In this document: piece after piece, positions 24,401 through 34,167 of the stretch
How positions within the stretch are numbered: position 1 is the first letter of the stretch
How the letters are laid out: the number at the start of each line of letters is the position of its first letter
Source: Cyprinodon diabolis
Taxonomy: Eukaryota > Chordata > Actinopteri > Cyprinodontiformes > Cyprinodontidae
DNA: 64,000 bases
Assembly: GCA_030533445.1 (NCBI GenBank)
Contig: CM060062.1
Location: 23,085,329-23,149,328 of the forward strand
Direction: 5' to 3'
Notes under the pieces: generated by a model
Told to the model about the DNA's origin: nothing
Database searches by the model: none
Seen by the model: only the letters and a program-made list of their open reading frames with translations
Program-made: the position numbers and the translations under genes

Positions 24401-27400
24401 TGGCAATTGTGTCTCCAGCAATGGCAGGGAAAGTGTGGAAAGCAGGCAACTGTGGCTTTGGGAATCTACAGTAAATACAGAAAAGATGTTTGATTTTAAA
24501 ACTGTACGGTTGCAGGTATTATAGGTGTTTTTTTTTTGTTGTTTTGGTTTTTTTGAAGATTACCCTGCAGGGATATGGCCAACTATCTCAATGTTGTAAC
24601 TGGAATCTAGCGATGAAAAATAGGTCACGCATGTAGCAATAATCACCTGGAGAGAAGACCATAAATTAAAACTTGCACATCGTAGTTTAAAAATAAATCT
24701 TATCTGTAGGACTGACCATGAGGATTTCTACAGGGATGGGTGTGCGCAGACGGTGCCGGTAACGTGTGTTGACCTCCTTAACTGGTACCAGTACAGCCAG
24801 ACAGACCACAGAGATCAGCAGCTCAGCCATGTTTGTGTGGGACAGGTTCTCCATCACTAAGGCCAACGTCTGAGCCCACAACCAAGTGATACAATTTAAT
24901 TTTTCATTATTTGCAATTTTTTCTTAATTTAATTATATATATATATATAATATGTGAAAACAAGAGACACAGATTACCTTGAAGAGAGAGAAGGTCCCAG
25001 TGTGGCGAGGGAGTCTCAGGCCGAGCATGCTTTGGAGCTGTGAGACTGTAACATGGAAGGCAGCGGCACTGGTGAAAGCCTTCACTATCGGCTCTGACAG
25101 ATAGGTGGAGAGGAAGCCAAGCTGAAGTCCAAACATGCAGAGCTTGGATAAAGCAGGACACAATAGAAGTCAGAGAATCAGGGAATCAAGTCTGATGCTG
25201 ATAGATATAGCTGTGATTCTGAGCCACAAATTAAAATGCCATTTAAGTTTGTTTCTAACCATGATGATTCCTGATAGTAGTGCTATGGCTGAAGCTACTC
25301 CAATCCGCTGAGCCTCAAACTCTGCTGCTTCAGGTGAGCTTGAGTTGAAGGCAAGTGGAGTTGGAACCAGCTGCTCCACCACAGAACCGGTCATCAGACT
25401 AACAACAGCAAAGGTACCTGGAGACAAAGTCTGACTTATTACAATCTTTATCATGGACATAAGAAAAAACACAACTCAAAAACATGCAGTCATGAAAGCC
25501 TTCCATAACTCATTAAGATTTCTTTTGTCATGCAAACACGGTTGTCTTTTATTACGATTTTTTGCGATGAACCAACTTGTAGTGTGAAAAAATACCAATG
25601 TATGCCAAATTGTAAAGACATTTATCATCATAAAACTTTAGAAAAGCATGCATACTTTTTCTTTCATTCAAAATTTAACAACTATTTTGTGTTGGTCTAC
25701 TAGAAAAAACCCTGATCATTACAGACAATGTGTAAAAATGTAGATAAGGTTTTACCTGTTGATACATGGCGGCCAGTACCAAAAATCATATACAGGACTA
25801 CTGGGAAGAAGGAAGTGTAGAGGCCATAAATTGGAGCCACTGATGTTAGCAAAGCAAAGGCCATACCTGTATAGAAATAAACATGTTAATTTGGTTTCAA
25901 GAGTATTTAATCTGTTTTTTATTGAATTTATAAATTCACTTATTGAAAATTAAATAAATAAATCCAATTTTTAAAAGACTTTAAAGCTACAGTGTGTAAC
26001 TTTTAGCAACATCTAGCGGTCAGACTGCAGCAACATGAACATCTCCCCCCCACCGCTTCTCCCCCCAACAGTACAGCGAGCGTTACGGGACAACGTCCGC
26101 ATCACCTACCTTCTCAAGTGATGAGGTTTGTTTACATAGATAATTTTACAGATAGTATTTCATTAGTCTGTGTAGGGTATAGATTTCATGTAGACTTAAG
26201 ATAATAAATATACCCGTTATTTTTTCTACATCGTTGTGACATTTTGGCGATCTCGCAATTGCTAGTTTGTTGGCTCTGTGCTGCCGTAGCGCAAAGATGT
26301 CTGCCTCCATGGCTGCGAGACCCACTCCTATGTAATTATAAATAACGAATTCTAAGGCAACGCAAATATTAAGGTTAAGAGGCTGAGCTCGTAGATGATG
26401 ATAGATAACATAGTTATGTATAATATATTACATTTCTGACTGTATATCCCTGTAATTATTACACACTGTAGCTTTAAATAATGGAAAATAGATAAAGTGC
26501 ATATTTCAAGATCAAACTTCAAAATAAACTCAGATATTATAGCCCATATTCTTATCTTCAGCCACCACATGTCAGATTAAATAATACTACTTATACTTCA
26601 GCGATAGTATCTAGGTGTTACTTTATTGTATATCTTGTACCATGTCCGTTGGTTGTGCTGTTCTTTTTACCTCTTTGAGGGTGATAAAGCAGACTGAAGA
26701 TGTTTAATCATTATCTCCCTTTTATCTCCTCTTTCTTTCGTCATTTCTCATTTTTTTCTGTTTTTCCTTTCCTGTTCTACTTACATTGAAGTGTCCATAT
26801 AATCTGTAATACTCCCTGCGTAATTATAATAAAGCAATTTATATGCATAAATCAAGCAGAACACTATGGCGACAGCTGTACTGTTCCACATGTGAAAGTA
26901 AAATCTGTTGGGCTCTTTTTGGCATCAAGACATTTATTCTTATTGCCAGACAGGACACTGTTTAAAAAAAAAAAAAGAAAGACTCAGATATTAAACTGTT
27001 ATAATCCTGAATTACCATTAAGTTGTTGTAAGAAAAGGCCCCAAGGCAAATAAAAAAGAACATGACATAAAAAAGCAAAAAAAAAAAAAATGTTTGAACC
27101 ATACTAACACAGTTATAATCGCTGAAACATTTACAAAATCAACATTCATACAAAATAAACAGACTTTCATTGGTATAGAGCGAAACAAAACCATAAGCAG
27201 CCTGTTAGTCAGCCTCATAGTACATATTTAAATGCAACAGTTGCTTTTCATAGTTGGCTATTATATCTGTAATAACAAGAGCCTTAATTAACAAACAGGC
27301 TTGGAGCAGTAGCAACTTCTCCTTACTTTTTCATTTAATAAAATAGGTTGTTTTTTTTTCATTCATAGTCTTTTCTGAACTGAGATTTTTTTTTATTTAT

Positions 27401-27758
27401 TTTTTTTATAACCATTACTTTGGAGTGATATTCGGACTTTTTTTTTATAAATACCATTTCTAATATTAACAAATTGCGGTAGAGCGCACAGACCTTGGGG
27501 AATGTGAAGAATACCAACAGTCAGTCCAGCAATAGCGTCTCCTAAAATCCATTTCCTCAACCTGTAGCTCGGTAGCCAGCTGATAAGCGGGACTCTCTCC
27601 CCGAGCAAACTCAGCCAGGCTCGCCTGGAACACCTGCACTTCCCGGCCAGTTTCTCCCGCAGCCTCAGACCTGCAGGCGCGTCTTCCTCGGAGCCATAGG
27701 CCTGCTTGAAGCGGTCCTCCGTGTAGATGTCCCTGTATACGGCCACAGAGGCGCTCAT
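18248..27758 (-). CDS. slc26a10: SLC26-family anion transporter, probably SLC26A10
   Basis: Seventeen coding exons join in frame with GT/AG junctions (in order, - strand): 27758..27494, 25866..25756, 25417..25260, 25142..24978, 24869..24717, 24646..24564, 24465..24318, 24238..24125, 22911..22834, 22751..22656, 22375..22269, 20355..20286, 19185..19003, 18916..18862, 18801..18689, 18593..18539, 18435..18248. The product has about 713 residues, a normal family length. Residues about 65-480 form the membrane transport domain ([38 protein letters not shown], hydrophobic exons 9 and 11). About 493-700 form the cytosolic STAS domain ([17 protein letters not shown]). The start is the first ATG of exon 1, [17 protein letters not shown]. 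The family exchanges chloride, bicarbonate, sulfate and similar anions. Synteny with b4galnt1 favours SLC26A10. SLC26A6/A3-like is the alternative. The last exon is uncertain. Confidence 0.87.
18539..18593 (-). CDS. slc26a10: slc26a10 exon 16: STAS strand
   Basis: 18 codons plus one base, [18 protein letters not shown], phase 0 in and phase 1 out. The acceptor is cttgcag and the donor gtaata. Confidence 0.85.
18689..20355 (-). CDS. slc26a10: slc26a10 exons 12-15: STAS domain with charged insert
   Basis: Exon 12 (20355..20286) [20 protein letters not shown]; exon 13 (19185..19003) [18 protein letters not shown] followed by a Lys/Arg/Glu-rich helix ([20 protein letters not shown]); exon 14 (18916..18862) SVNEFFET; exon 15 (18801..18689) [20 protein letters not shown]. 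For exon 15 the acceptor used is cttcaag. The nearer ctgcag eight bases upstream would shift the frame. Confidence 0.85.
19257..20175. mobile_element. Foldback piggyBac-like element with TTAA duplication
   Basis: A 919-bp near-palindrome in intron 12 of slc26a10. TTAA lies on both sides (19253..19256, 20176..20179) and the ends are AGGAATAGTACACCC and its mirror GGGTGTACTATTCCT. The arms, about 400 bp each (19257..19660 and about 19775..20175), are nearly complementary, with a spacer of about 115 bp. Confidence 0.9.
20622..21818. mobile_element. Non-autonomous hAT element with 8-bp target duplication
   Basis: 1197 bp in intron 11 of slc26a10. Ends TAGGGCTGCAACTAACGATT and CGATTCGTTGTGGCAGCCCTA, with AATTCAAT on both sides (20614..20621, 21819..21826). 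Both ends have ATCGAT-rich subterminal repeats. A promoter-like GC-rich segment is near 21340-21480, and a block of repeated gtcgct words near 21520-21630 looks like a further nested repeat. No transposase remains. Confidence 0.92.
22269..22911 (-). CDS. slc26a10: slc26a10 exons 9-11: last membrane helices
   Basis: Exon 9 (22911..22834) [20 protein letters not shown]; exon 10 (22751..22656) [20 protein letters not shown]; exon 11 (22375..22269) [20 protein letters not shown], then [15 protein letters not shown]. These correspond to helices 11-14 and the link to STAS. Confidence 0.88.
24125..24238 (-). CDS. slc26a10: slc26a10 exon 8: helix 10 region, anion-site variant
   Basis: 38 codons, residues about 362-399: [19 protein letters not shown], then [19 protein letters not shown]. 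Aligned on CFP and GG-TQ with prestin and SLC26A6-type carriers, the usual Ser-Arg pair (prestin S398/R399) is Ala386-Thr387 here. Confidence 0.88.
24318..25142 (-). CDS. slc26a10: slc26a10 exons 4-7: central transport domain
   Basis: Exon 4 (25142..24978) [20 protein letters not shown]; exon 5 (24869..24717) [20 protein letters not shown] followed by a basic loop [14 protein letters not shown]; exon 6 (24646..24564) [10 protein letters not shown]; exon 7 (24465..24318) [20 protein letters not shown]. These match the order of helices 5-9. Phases agree throughout (a Gly codon is split between exons 6 and 7). Confidence 0.88.
25260..25866 (-). CDS. slc26a10: slc26a10 exons 2-3: helices 2-4 with the family signature
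   Basis: Exon 2 (25866..25756) gives [20 protein letters not shown] and the GTGRHVST stretch. Exon 3 (25417..25260) gives [18 protein letters not shown], a loop with an N-glycosylation sequon (NSS, about residue 150), then a helix ending LLSGIIM. The loop is extracellular and commonly glycosylated in SLC26 proteins. Confidence 0.88.
25985..26473. mobile_element. TTAA-flanked MITE, copy 1 (complete)
   Basis: 489 bp in intron 1 of slc26a10. Ends AGCTACAGTGTGTAA and TTACACACTGTAGCT, with TTAA on both sides (25981..25984, 26474..26477), as in piggyBac-like elements. A second, truncated copy is at 49939. Confidence 0.85.
26692..26962 (-). repeat. Dispersed repeat, copy B (inverted relative to copy A)
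   Basis: Reverse complement of the repeat at 2950..3235, still very similar, in intron 1 of slc26a10. Confidence 0.8.
27494..27758 (-). CDS. slc26a10: slc26a10 exon 1: cytosolic N-terminus and first membrane helix
   Basis: 88 codons plus one base. A basic, Cys-containing N-terminus (KCRCSRRAW) leads into [19 protein letters not shown] and the first helix ending HIPQ. The donor is gtctgt; the Gly codon is split with exon 2. Intron 1 (about 1.6 kb) holds a TTAA-flanked MITE and a dispersed repeat. Confidence 0.88.
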
Positions 27759-28052
27759 GTCGCGCTGATGCTTTTCCCTGCAGTTATTGTGGCTGAAGTA
27801 GTCAAGGTGTGCTTTTTAAGTTGTAAATAAAAGGGCAGAATGTTCTAACTTTAGAGGACATTGCATTTTCCTGCCAGACTCCTCTCAGCCAATGATATTG
27901 CTGAAAGCACTTTTTTTTTAAAACTGCACCAACCAACTTTTTTTTTATTTCTTATCTGGGGGACTGCCTCACATAGCTACGGAAGAGGATTAGGGCCACT
28001 GAAAAAAAATGAAAAAGTTAAATGTTTTTATTTTTTATTTTATTTCAGTATA

Positions 28053-28566
28053 ATATGAGAAAAAAGTCAGTATTCTGATTTTAATCTCAGAATTCTGACT
28101 TTTTCCTCAAAATTCTGACTATAATCTCAGAATTCTAACTTGTTCCTCACAATTCTGACAATAATCTCAGAATTCTGACTTGTTCCTCACAATTCTGACA
28201 ATAATCTCAGAATTCTGACCTTTTTCCTTACAACTCTGACTATAATCTCAGAATTCTGACCTTTTTCTCACAATTGTGACTATAATCTCAGAATTCTGAC
28301 CTTTTTCTCACAATTCTGACAATAATCTCAGAATTCTGACCTTTTTCCTTACAACTCTGACTATAATCTCAGAATTCTTACCTTTTTCTCACAATTGTGA
28401 CTATAATCTCAGAATTCGGACCTTCTTCTCACAATTGTGACTATAATCTCAGAATTCTGACCTTTTTCTCACAATTCTGACTATAATCTCAGAATTCTAA
28501 ACTTTTTCTCACAATTCTGACTATAATCTCAGAATTCTGACTGTAATCTCAGAAATCTGCATTCTA
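28053..28566. repeat. Tandem array, period about 40 bp
   Basis: About twelve units built on ataatctcagaattctga followed by a cttttt/ctcacaatt half. Units are 40-41 bp and diverged from each other. Confidence 0.9.
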
Positions 28567-28799
28567 AATTAATTCTGACAGCTAACAACCATGTTAGCAT
28601 GTAGCCATGTCTCTTGTTTTAATGACCTTCTGCTCTTCCATTAATGAAATAGAATGACTGGGGACCCCTCGGGCATGTAGAAAGTCGCCTAATTCCGCCA
28701 TTTTCCACCAATGTGTTACTGGCCCTCCCAAACAACTCACATCTTTGTCATTTAAACTTAGTGCTACCACTTCTCTTCCTTTATGGTGCCCATCTACAT

Positions 28800-28905
28800 T
28801 AAGATCCAAAATTCTGAGATTAAAGTCAGAATTTTTAGATTAAAGTCAAAATTCTGAGATTAAATTCAGAATTCTGACAAAAAAGTCAGAACTCTGAGTC
28901 CAGAT
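28800..28905. repeat. Short inverted counterpart of the 40-bp array
   Basis: Units of the type attctgagattaaagtcag, the complement of the left array, so the two arrays face each other across about 230 bp of unique DNA. Confidence 0.8.
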
Positions 28906-28983
28906 TCTGACTTTCTCCCCATGTTAAACTGAAATATTATTTAAAAATCAGTTAACTTTTTTTTTTTTTTCCAGTGGCCCTTC

Positions 28984-29017
28984 ACCTTTATGATGTGTAC
29001 TTACACATCATAAAGGT
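28984..29017. other. Perfect 16-bp hairpin next to the element end
   Basis: ACCTTTATGATGTGTA at 28984..28999 and its exact complement at 29002..29017, with a two-base loop, only two bases outside the right end of the satellite-bearing element. Confidence 0.85.
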
Positions 29018-32000
29018 AAACCCTTTTAATTTTGCCTACAAAAAATTTCTGGGTTCTACTGCTAAAGGTTTTATTCCACAATACAGGGGAGTATCATACA
29101 TTCCCACACACACTTTTTCAATCCACAGCTAAGTAGTAGGTCAGTCCAGAGCAGGCACAGTTGAAACATTGTTGGACTGACAGACGCCCAAAAAGATCAA
29201 AGTTATTATGGAGGTGGAGGTGAGGTGTAACTTCAAACCTTTTCTAATTGCGAGGAGTTCATTTCCGAGAGGGATGGATGTCTGTAATGGGGGGTGTTTA
29301 AACTGTGTAGCCATCAGGTAAAGTAAAGAGGGCACAGGTACTCATTAGACCTCAGTGAAACTTAATCACACACGGAAAGCTGGTTCACGGATCAAACCAC
29401 ACCCAAACTCTGAGCACAGATTGTATTTGGTGATTGAGGTGTCCCTTGTTGGAAATGGGTGAACATATGAGAATTCTGAACTGACACATATACTAAAACA
29501 GTTGTTTCTACCAGTGACTAGAGACTGAACGTTTTGCTCATTCTTCTTTCCAAATCTTTCAGACATGATCAGATGGGATGGGGAGTTTCCAAAAATCAGT
29601 TTTCAGATCTTGCCACAGATTTTCTGTTTGATGTAGATATAGACTTTGACTATGGCATTCCAACACATGCTATATGCTTTAATTTCAATATTTCAATTTT
29701 AGCTCTGGCTGCATGTTTTAGGTTGCTGTCTTTGTGGAGTGCATTAATTAAATCTGTGGTATGCTATGGTGATAAAGATACTCCTAAAAAAATCCAGCTA
29801 ATACCATCTGAATGCCCCTGTTTAATCATTAGGTTATTCATTATGTTATTCCTGTTTGTTATTTGATCCTACTGCAGCATGAATACAGCTTTTCTGGGAG
29901 GGCCATGAAGATTAAGATATGTGTTAGTGTTAGTGATAAAATGGCAACCTGAAGGCAAAACAAAGCAGACCAATTAGATAGGAGTTTTTGAAGAAGCTTA
30001 AAGCAGGGTTAGGTTCTAAAAAATACCCAGGTATGCTCTAAACATCTCACAGATCATTGTTCAATGCATCATTAAGACACTGAAAAAGTATGACACAACT
30101 CAACACATACAGAGACTTGCTTATAGTGAAGTCGAAGAAGTAGCCAAGAGGCCCTCGGTACAAAAGGAGGAGCTGCAGCGATGTGAAGGCCTATTAATAA
30201 GGATATCTAAAAAAGGACAGACGGTTATCATTTGGCTCCTTTAAAAAGACGCTGGGGAGGTCATACTTTTTTGTGTATTATTCATAATCATTAACACTGC
30301 TTAGAGGAATGGGTTTTAAAAGTATGCACACCCAAGAATTATGACAAGGTTTCTTTGAGACATATTTATTTCTAAAACTGGCTATGCTAAAGTCCACACC
30401 GACCCCCATTTGAGAATCTGGAACAACTCTTCAAAATCTACGTCCATAGAAGCTCTACATTCATTTGAATCTGCTTAAGTTATTTTTCAAAGAGTAATAA
30501 GCAAACAGTTTGCTAGATGTGTAAAGAGACAAACATGTAAAATATGTCAAACTGCAACTGCATCTAAAGCTATTTTTATAAAATATTGATCCTTGAGTGG
30601 ATTGAATACACATGCAAGCCATACTTTTAGGATTTGCCTTCCACTTCACCATTATGCTTTCCAGTAAATCACATCAAATTCATGCAAAAAACAAAAATAT
30701 GTGATGTTGTAATGTAATAAACAAGGAAAAACAACTTTTGAACATGTTGAAAAGACAGTGTACTTACAAAATAAACACTGGCAATGTGAACAAACTGCTT
30801 ATGGACAAGCCTCACATGCTTTTTTGAAACTATTAGAAAGGATTTAGCCCAAGGAAATCACAAACAAAAGAAAGTCTCATTTTGGCTGGTGAACATAAAG
30901 CAAAGGGAAGTGAGAATTTATTTCTGATGTTGGCCCTGTTTATCCACACTGCGACCAAATCAATGCTGTCTCATGAGTAATGTCTGTCATCCCAAGAGGC
31001 TACGTGATTAAGGGCAGGCGGTGGCATTTTTCAACTGTTGCACTGGACACCACCCAAAGATTTTGACCTGAAAGAGCCTCGGCTCATAGGAAATCAAATT
31101 TTAAGATAACAAATCAGACATCACAGCTTTACACGTCCACATACCAGTAAGAATACCAAGAGGTAAGTTGCCTTTGTTGAGGTTTTTCTTTGATGCAAAA
31201 AAAAAAAAAAATCACAGCAAATCCCACTCATAAAACAGAATATTGCTCACATTCGATTGACTCATTTTAGAATATGTTTTTGGCACCAAATTCGTATTTG
31301 TAATAGAAATGAACACAAAAAAGGTAGAACAATGTAAACAGACAATTAGGAATGGAAAAAAGACAACATTTTAGTGCAGGATATTGTTTTTCTTATACAA
31401 TTACAATATTAGGTTGCATGTTTCTATTCTACCTTCTTTTTCCCAAATAGGGAAAAGTGTGAAGATACTGTACATGTACATCAACTCATTACTATAACAA
31501 AATGTTTCTGTATGATTTTATTATTGGTTTTCTTCCAGTGTCGAAACCTCTCAGGCTAATGTAAACATGCCAAAAAGCAGAACATGTGATCTCCAATTAC
31601 ACTAGGTGTTGACCTAGAGTCCATGATGCTGGAATCAGATTACACAGAATAATCTAGCTAACCCTGTTATTAGAAATATACACAAATACTGTTGTTTCAT
31701 GCACCAAGATCTTAGATGACTGGATATCTTAAGAAACCTGGTTAAGTGTTGCATATTTAAAAATTCTTTGTAGAAACAGGAGAGTGTAACAAGATAAGAA
31801 TTTCTTCCATAAATTCCAGATTATTCAGTGCTGGTAGAGGTTGCAGTGATTGAGGTACTGATTACGCTAGGATCTGCTGACATTAGATGCTCAATATTTT
31901 AGTGACTGTTCATCGCAGCTTTATTCTTTTTCTGTGAAAGCATTCATTAAATGAAAATATGGATTTATTTCAAAGTTTTTATACAGAAAGGCTGCATAAA

Positions 32001-32779
32001 ACAAACCATGTGGGCTGAAATGCAGGGCCAAAATATAAGAAATACATTTGGGTTCCATCAGCCATGAAGCTAAAACACTGTACTTCATGTTAAAGCTGTT
32101 AAACTTGTTACTTGTTTGAGCTGTCCACCATGGTATTTTTTCTTTTTTTTTTTTTTGCAAAAGTGCTTTAAGCCCCTTAATATTTTTTTTTAACATTTTA
32201 TCTTTCATTCTCGTTATTAAAAAGATTCACTGTAAAAAAAAAATAAAATACAAAAAAAATGCTAAAATGGGAAGTGAACCCTTTCTTGTGCAACCAACTA
32301 CCTTTAGAACTCAGTTGCTAATTAGATAGTTGCTACCTGTATGTCATTTATTCTAAACTCTTCTCTGTTTAAAGGTTTTTAGAGAAGCTAAGTGAACATT
32401 TAGGATCATGAAGATCAAGAGACACATCAAGCAAGTTAGGGTACAAACTTAAGGAGAATGTTGATGCAGAGATGGGTCATAAAAGTACAAATATTCTTAT
32501 TTTCTATTATCTGAAAACCATATTGGTATATAAAAGATGAAAACCTAGGATCCTCCATCCAAACTGACCCAACCATAAAGGAAGGCAGCCAAAACTCCTT
32601 GTACCTTTTGAAAATGAACTCGATCCACAGCTAAGGGAGAGAGAATCTTTCCATAGGATTACTAGCAGACATGCTACTGAAATAAAAACACCAAAATTCC
32701 TGTACTCATATAGCGTAATTTCACGTCAGAGAGCTTTAAAGCTCCTTACACTAGATTCAGTCACTGACGCATTTACCCA
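29018..32779. other. Intergenic DNA, no gene recognised
   Basis: AT-rich with scattered A/T runs. No exon with supported splice sites, RNA gene or recognisable transposon was found. Confidence 0.5.
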
Positions 32780-32784
32780 CTCAT

Positions 32785-33430
32785 TGTCATGATGGGTTCT
32801 CTAGTGAGACCCAGTTATGCAGAACACCACGGAGACGGAAACAGAAGTAAAAGGTTTAACAATGTTTATTGTCACAAGCACAGTTTAATCACTGGTTCTG
32901 GTTCTGGCCTGTTTGATTCAGACAGTTTCAGATTTGTACCTTGAGGGTTCTTGGTTAAAGCCTTGAGAGGGAAGCTGTTGGGTCCGGAGATAGTTTGTTC
33001 AGCAGAGTCCGTTAACTGCTTCAGCATCTTACTTTTTGAGAATGAGCTGACCTTGGCTTTGAGTTTCCAGCTCTTGGTCCAGAGCTGCAAGGAAAATCCA
33101 GAGAGAGACTTCAGGTTTGGCTCAGAGGGCAGGCTCGGCAGGTTAAGCTCCTCCTGAGCTTCACAGGAGAAAAACAGGTTTCCTGGAAGACAGAGACAAA
33201 GGTTAGAATCCAGTCTGGATTCAAAAGTCAACAAAGGTTCTCAGAGATACTAGGCTTAGGTGCTAACCAACTGGATAAAACACTGCGGCATTGAGGCAAG
33301 GTCTGAAGACAGCTTAAATACTGTGGATCCTCTGATGATGGGATGAGCTTCAGCTGTGCAGGTGGCTCGGCTCTGGAGGATCCATGGCGGACTCTGCTGG
33401 AGGAAGGTGGTACTTCTCCAGCTCCCAACA
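32785..33430 (-). repeat. 3' LTR of the Gypsy element (646 bp)
   Basis: Runs in the element's direction from TGTTGGGAGCTG at 33430 to CATGACA at 32785. Confidence 0.95.
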
Positions 33431-33445
33431 GTACCCCCCCCTCAA
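33431..33445 (-). other. Polypurine tract of the Gypsy element
   Basis: In element direction cattgagggggggtac immediately precedes the 3' LTR; it primes plus-strand DNA synthesis. Confidence 0.8.
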
Positions 33446-34167
33446 TGACCGCCCCTTGGCGGTCCGGAAGATGTCGATGGACAGGAACGCTCGTAATCCT
33501 CGATCAGTGCTGGATCGAGGATGTAAGAGCCAGGAACCCACTGACGATCCTCCAGGCCATATCCCTCCCAGTCGACGAGGTACTGCCAGCCGCGACCTCG
33601 CCGACGGGAGTCCACGATCCGGCGGACTGTGAATGCAGGATGACCATCGACTTCCAGGGCGGGTGGAGGGGAGTCGGATGGTGGGCACAGAGGACTTGAG
33701 ACTACTGGTTTCACTTGAGAGACGTGGAATGTGGGATAAATACGAAGAGACGGGGGAAGTTGAAGGCGTATGGCTGATGGGTTGATGACCTGGGAAATCT
33801 TATACGGACCAATGAATTTTGGAGAGAGTTTACGAGACATTCCCTTGAAGGGAATATCTCGAGTGGATAGCCATACCTCTTGGCCCACGGAGTACTCAGG
33901 AGCAGGACGTCTTCTGGAGTCGGCGAAACGCTTGGTAGTCTCGGAGGAACGATTGAGGGTAGTGATGGTCTCTCTCCATATGCGTTGGCAGCGTCTGATG
34001 TGCTGGTTGACTGACTGGACCGAAATCTCTCTCTCGTCTGCGGGAAAAAGTGGAGGTTGGTAACCGAGACTGACCTGAAACGGTGACTGGCCGGTGGACG
34101 CAGATTTAAGAGAATTGTGTGCGTATTCTATCCAAGTTAGGTACAGGCTCCAGTCGGTGGGATTGTT
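33442..34167 (-). pseudogene. Gypsy integrase C-terminus and chromodomain
   Basis: Same frame as pol, downstream of its premature stop. The integrase C-terminal GPY-type region ([20 protein letters not shown], then FHVSQVKPV) is followed by a chromodomain ([20 protein letters not shown], then [13 protein letters not shown]). Chromodomains direct integration of chromoviruses to marked chromatin. An ATG at 33888 opens a 148-codon frame, which is not evidence of separate expression. Confidence 0.88.

Larger units (their letters stand above)
27992..28981. mobile_element. Terminal-inverted-repeat element carrying a 40-bp satellite
   Basis: Ends AGGGCCACTG and CAGTGGCCCT, followed inward by A/T-rich mirrored sequence (gttaa, then tatttcagt against actgaaata). 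The inside is mostly a tandem array, then a unique 230-bp segment, then a short array in opposite sense. No transposase and no clear target duplication. It lies about 230 bp upstream of the slc26a10 start codon. Confidence 0.8.

Noticed and set aside
28053..28566. CRISPR-like array of about 40-bp units
   Set aside because: The units are contiguous with no unique spacers, vary in length and sequence, and lie inside a terminal-inverted-repeat element of a eukaryotic genome.
32951..33157. ORFs inside both Gypsy LTRs (also at 38013..38219)
   Set aside because: The same short frame occurs in both because the LTRs are copies; LTRs are noncoding and no motif is present.
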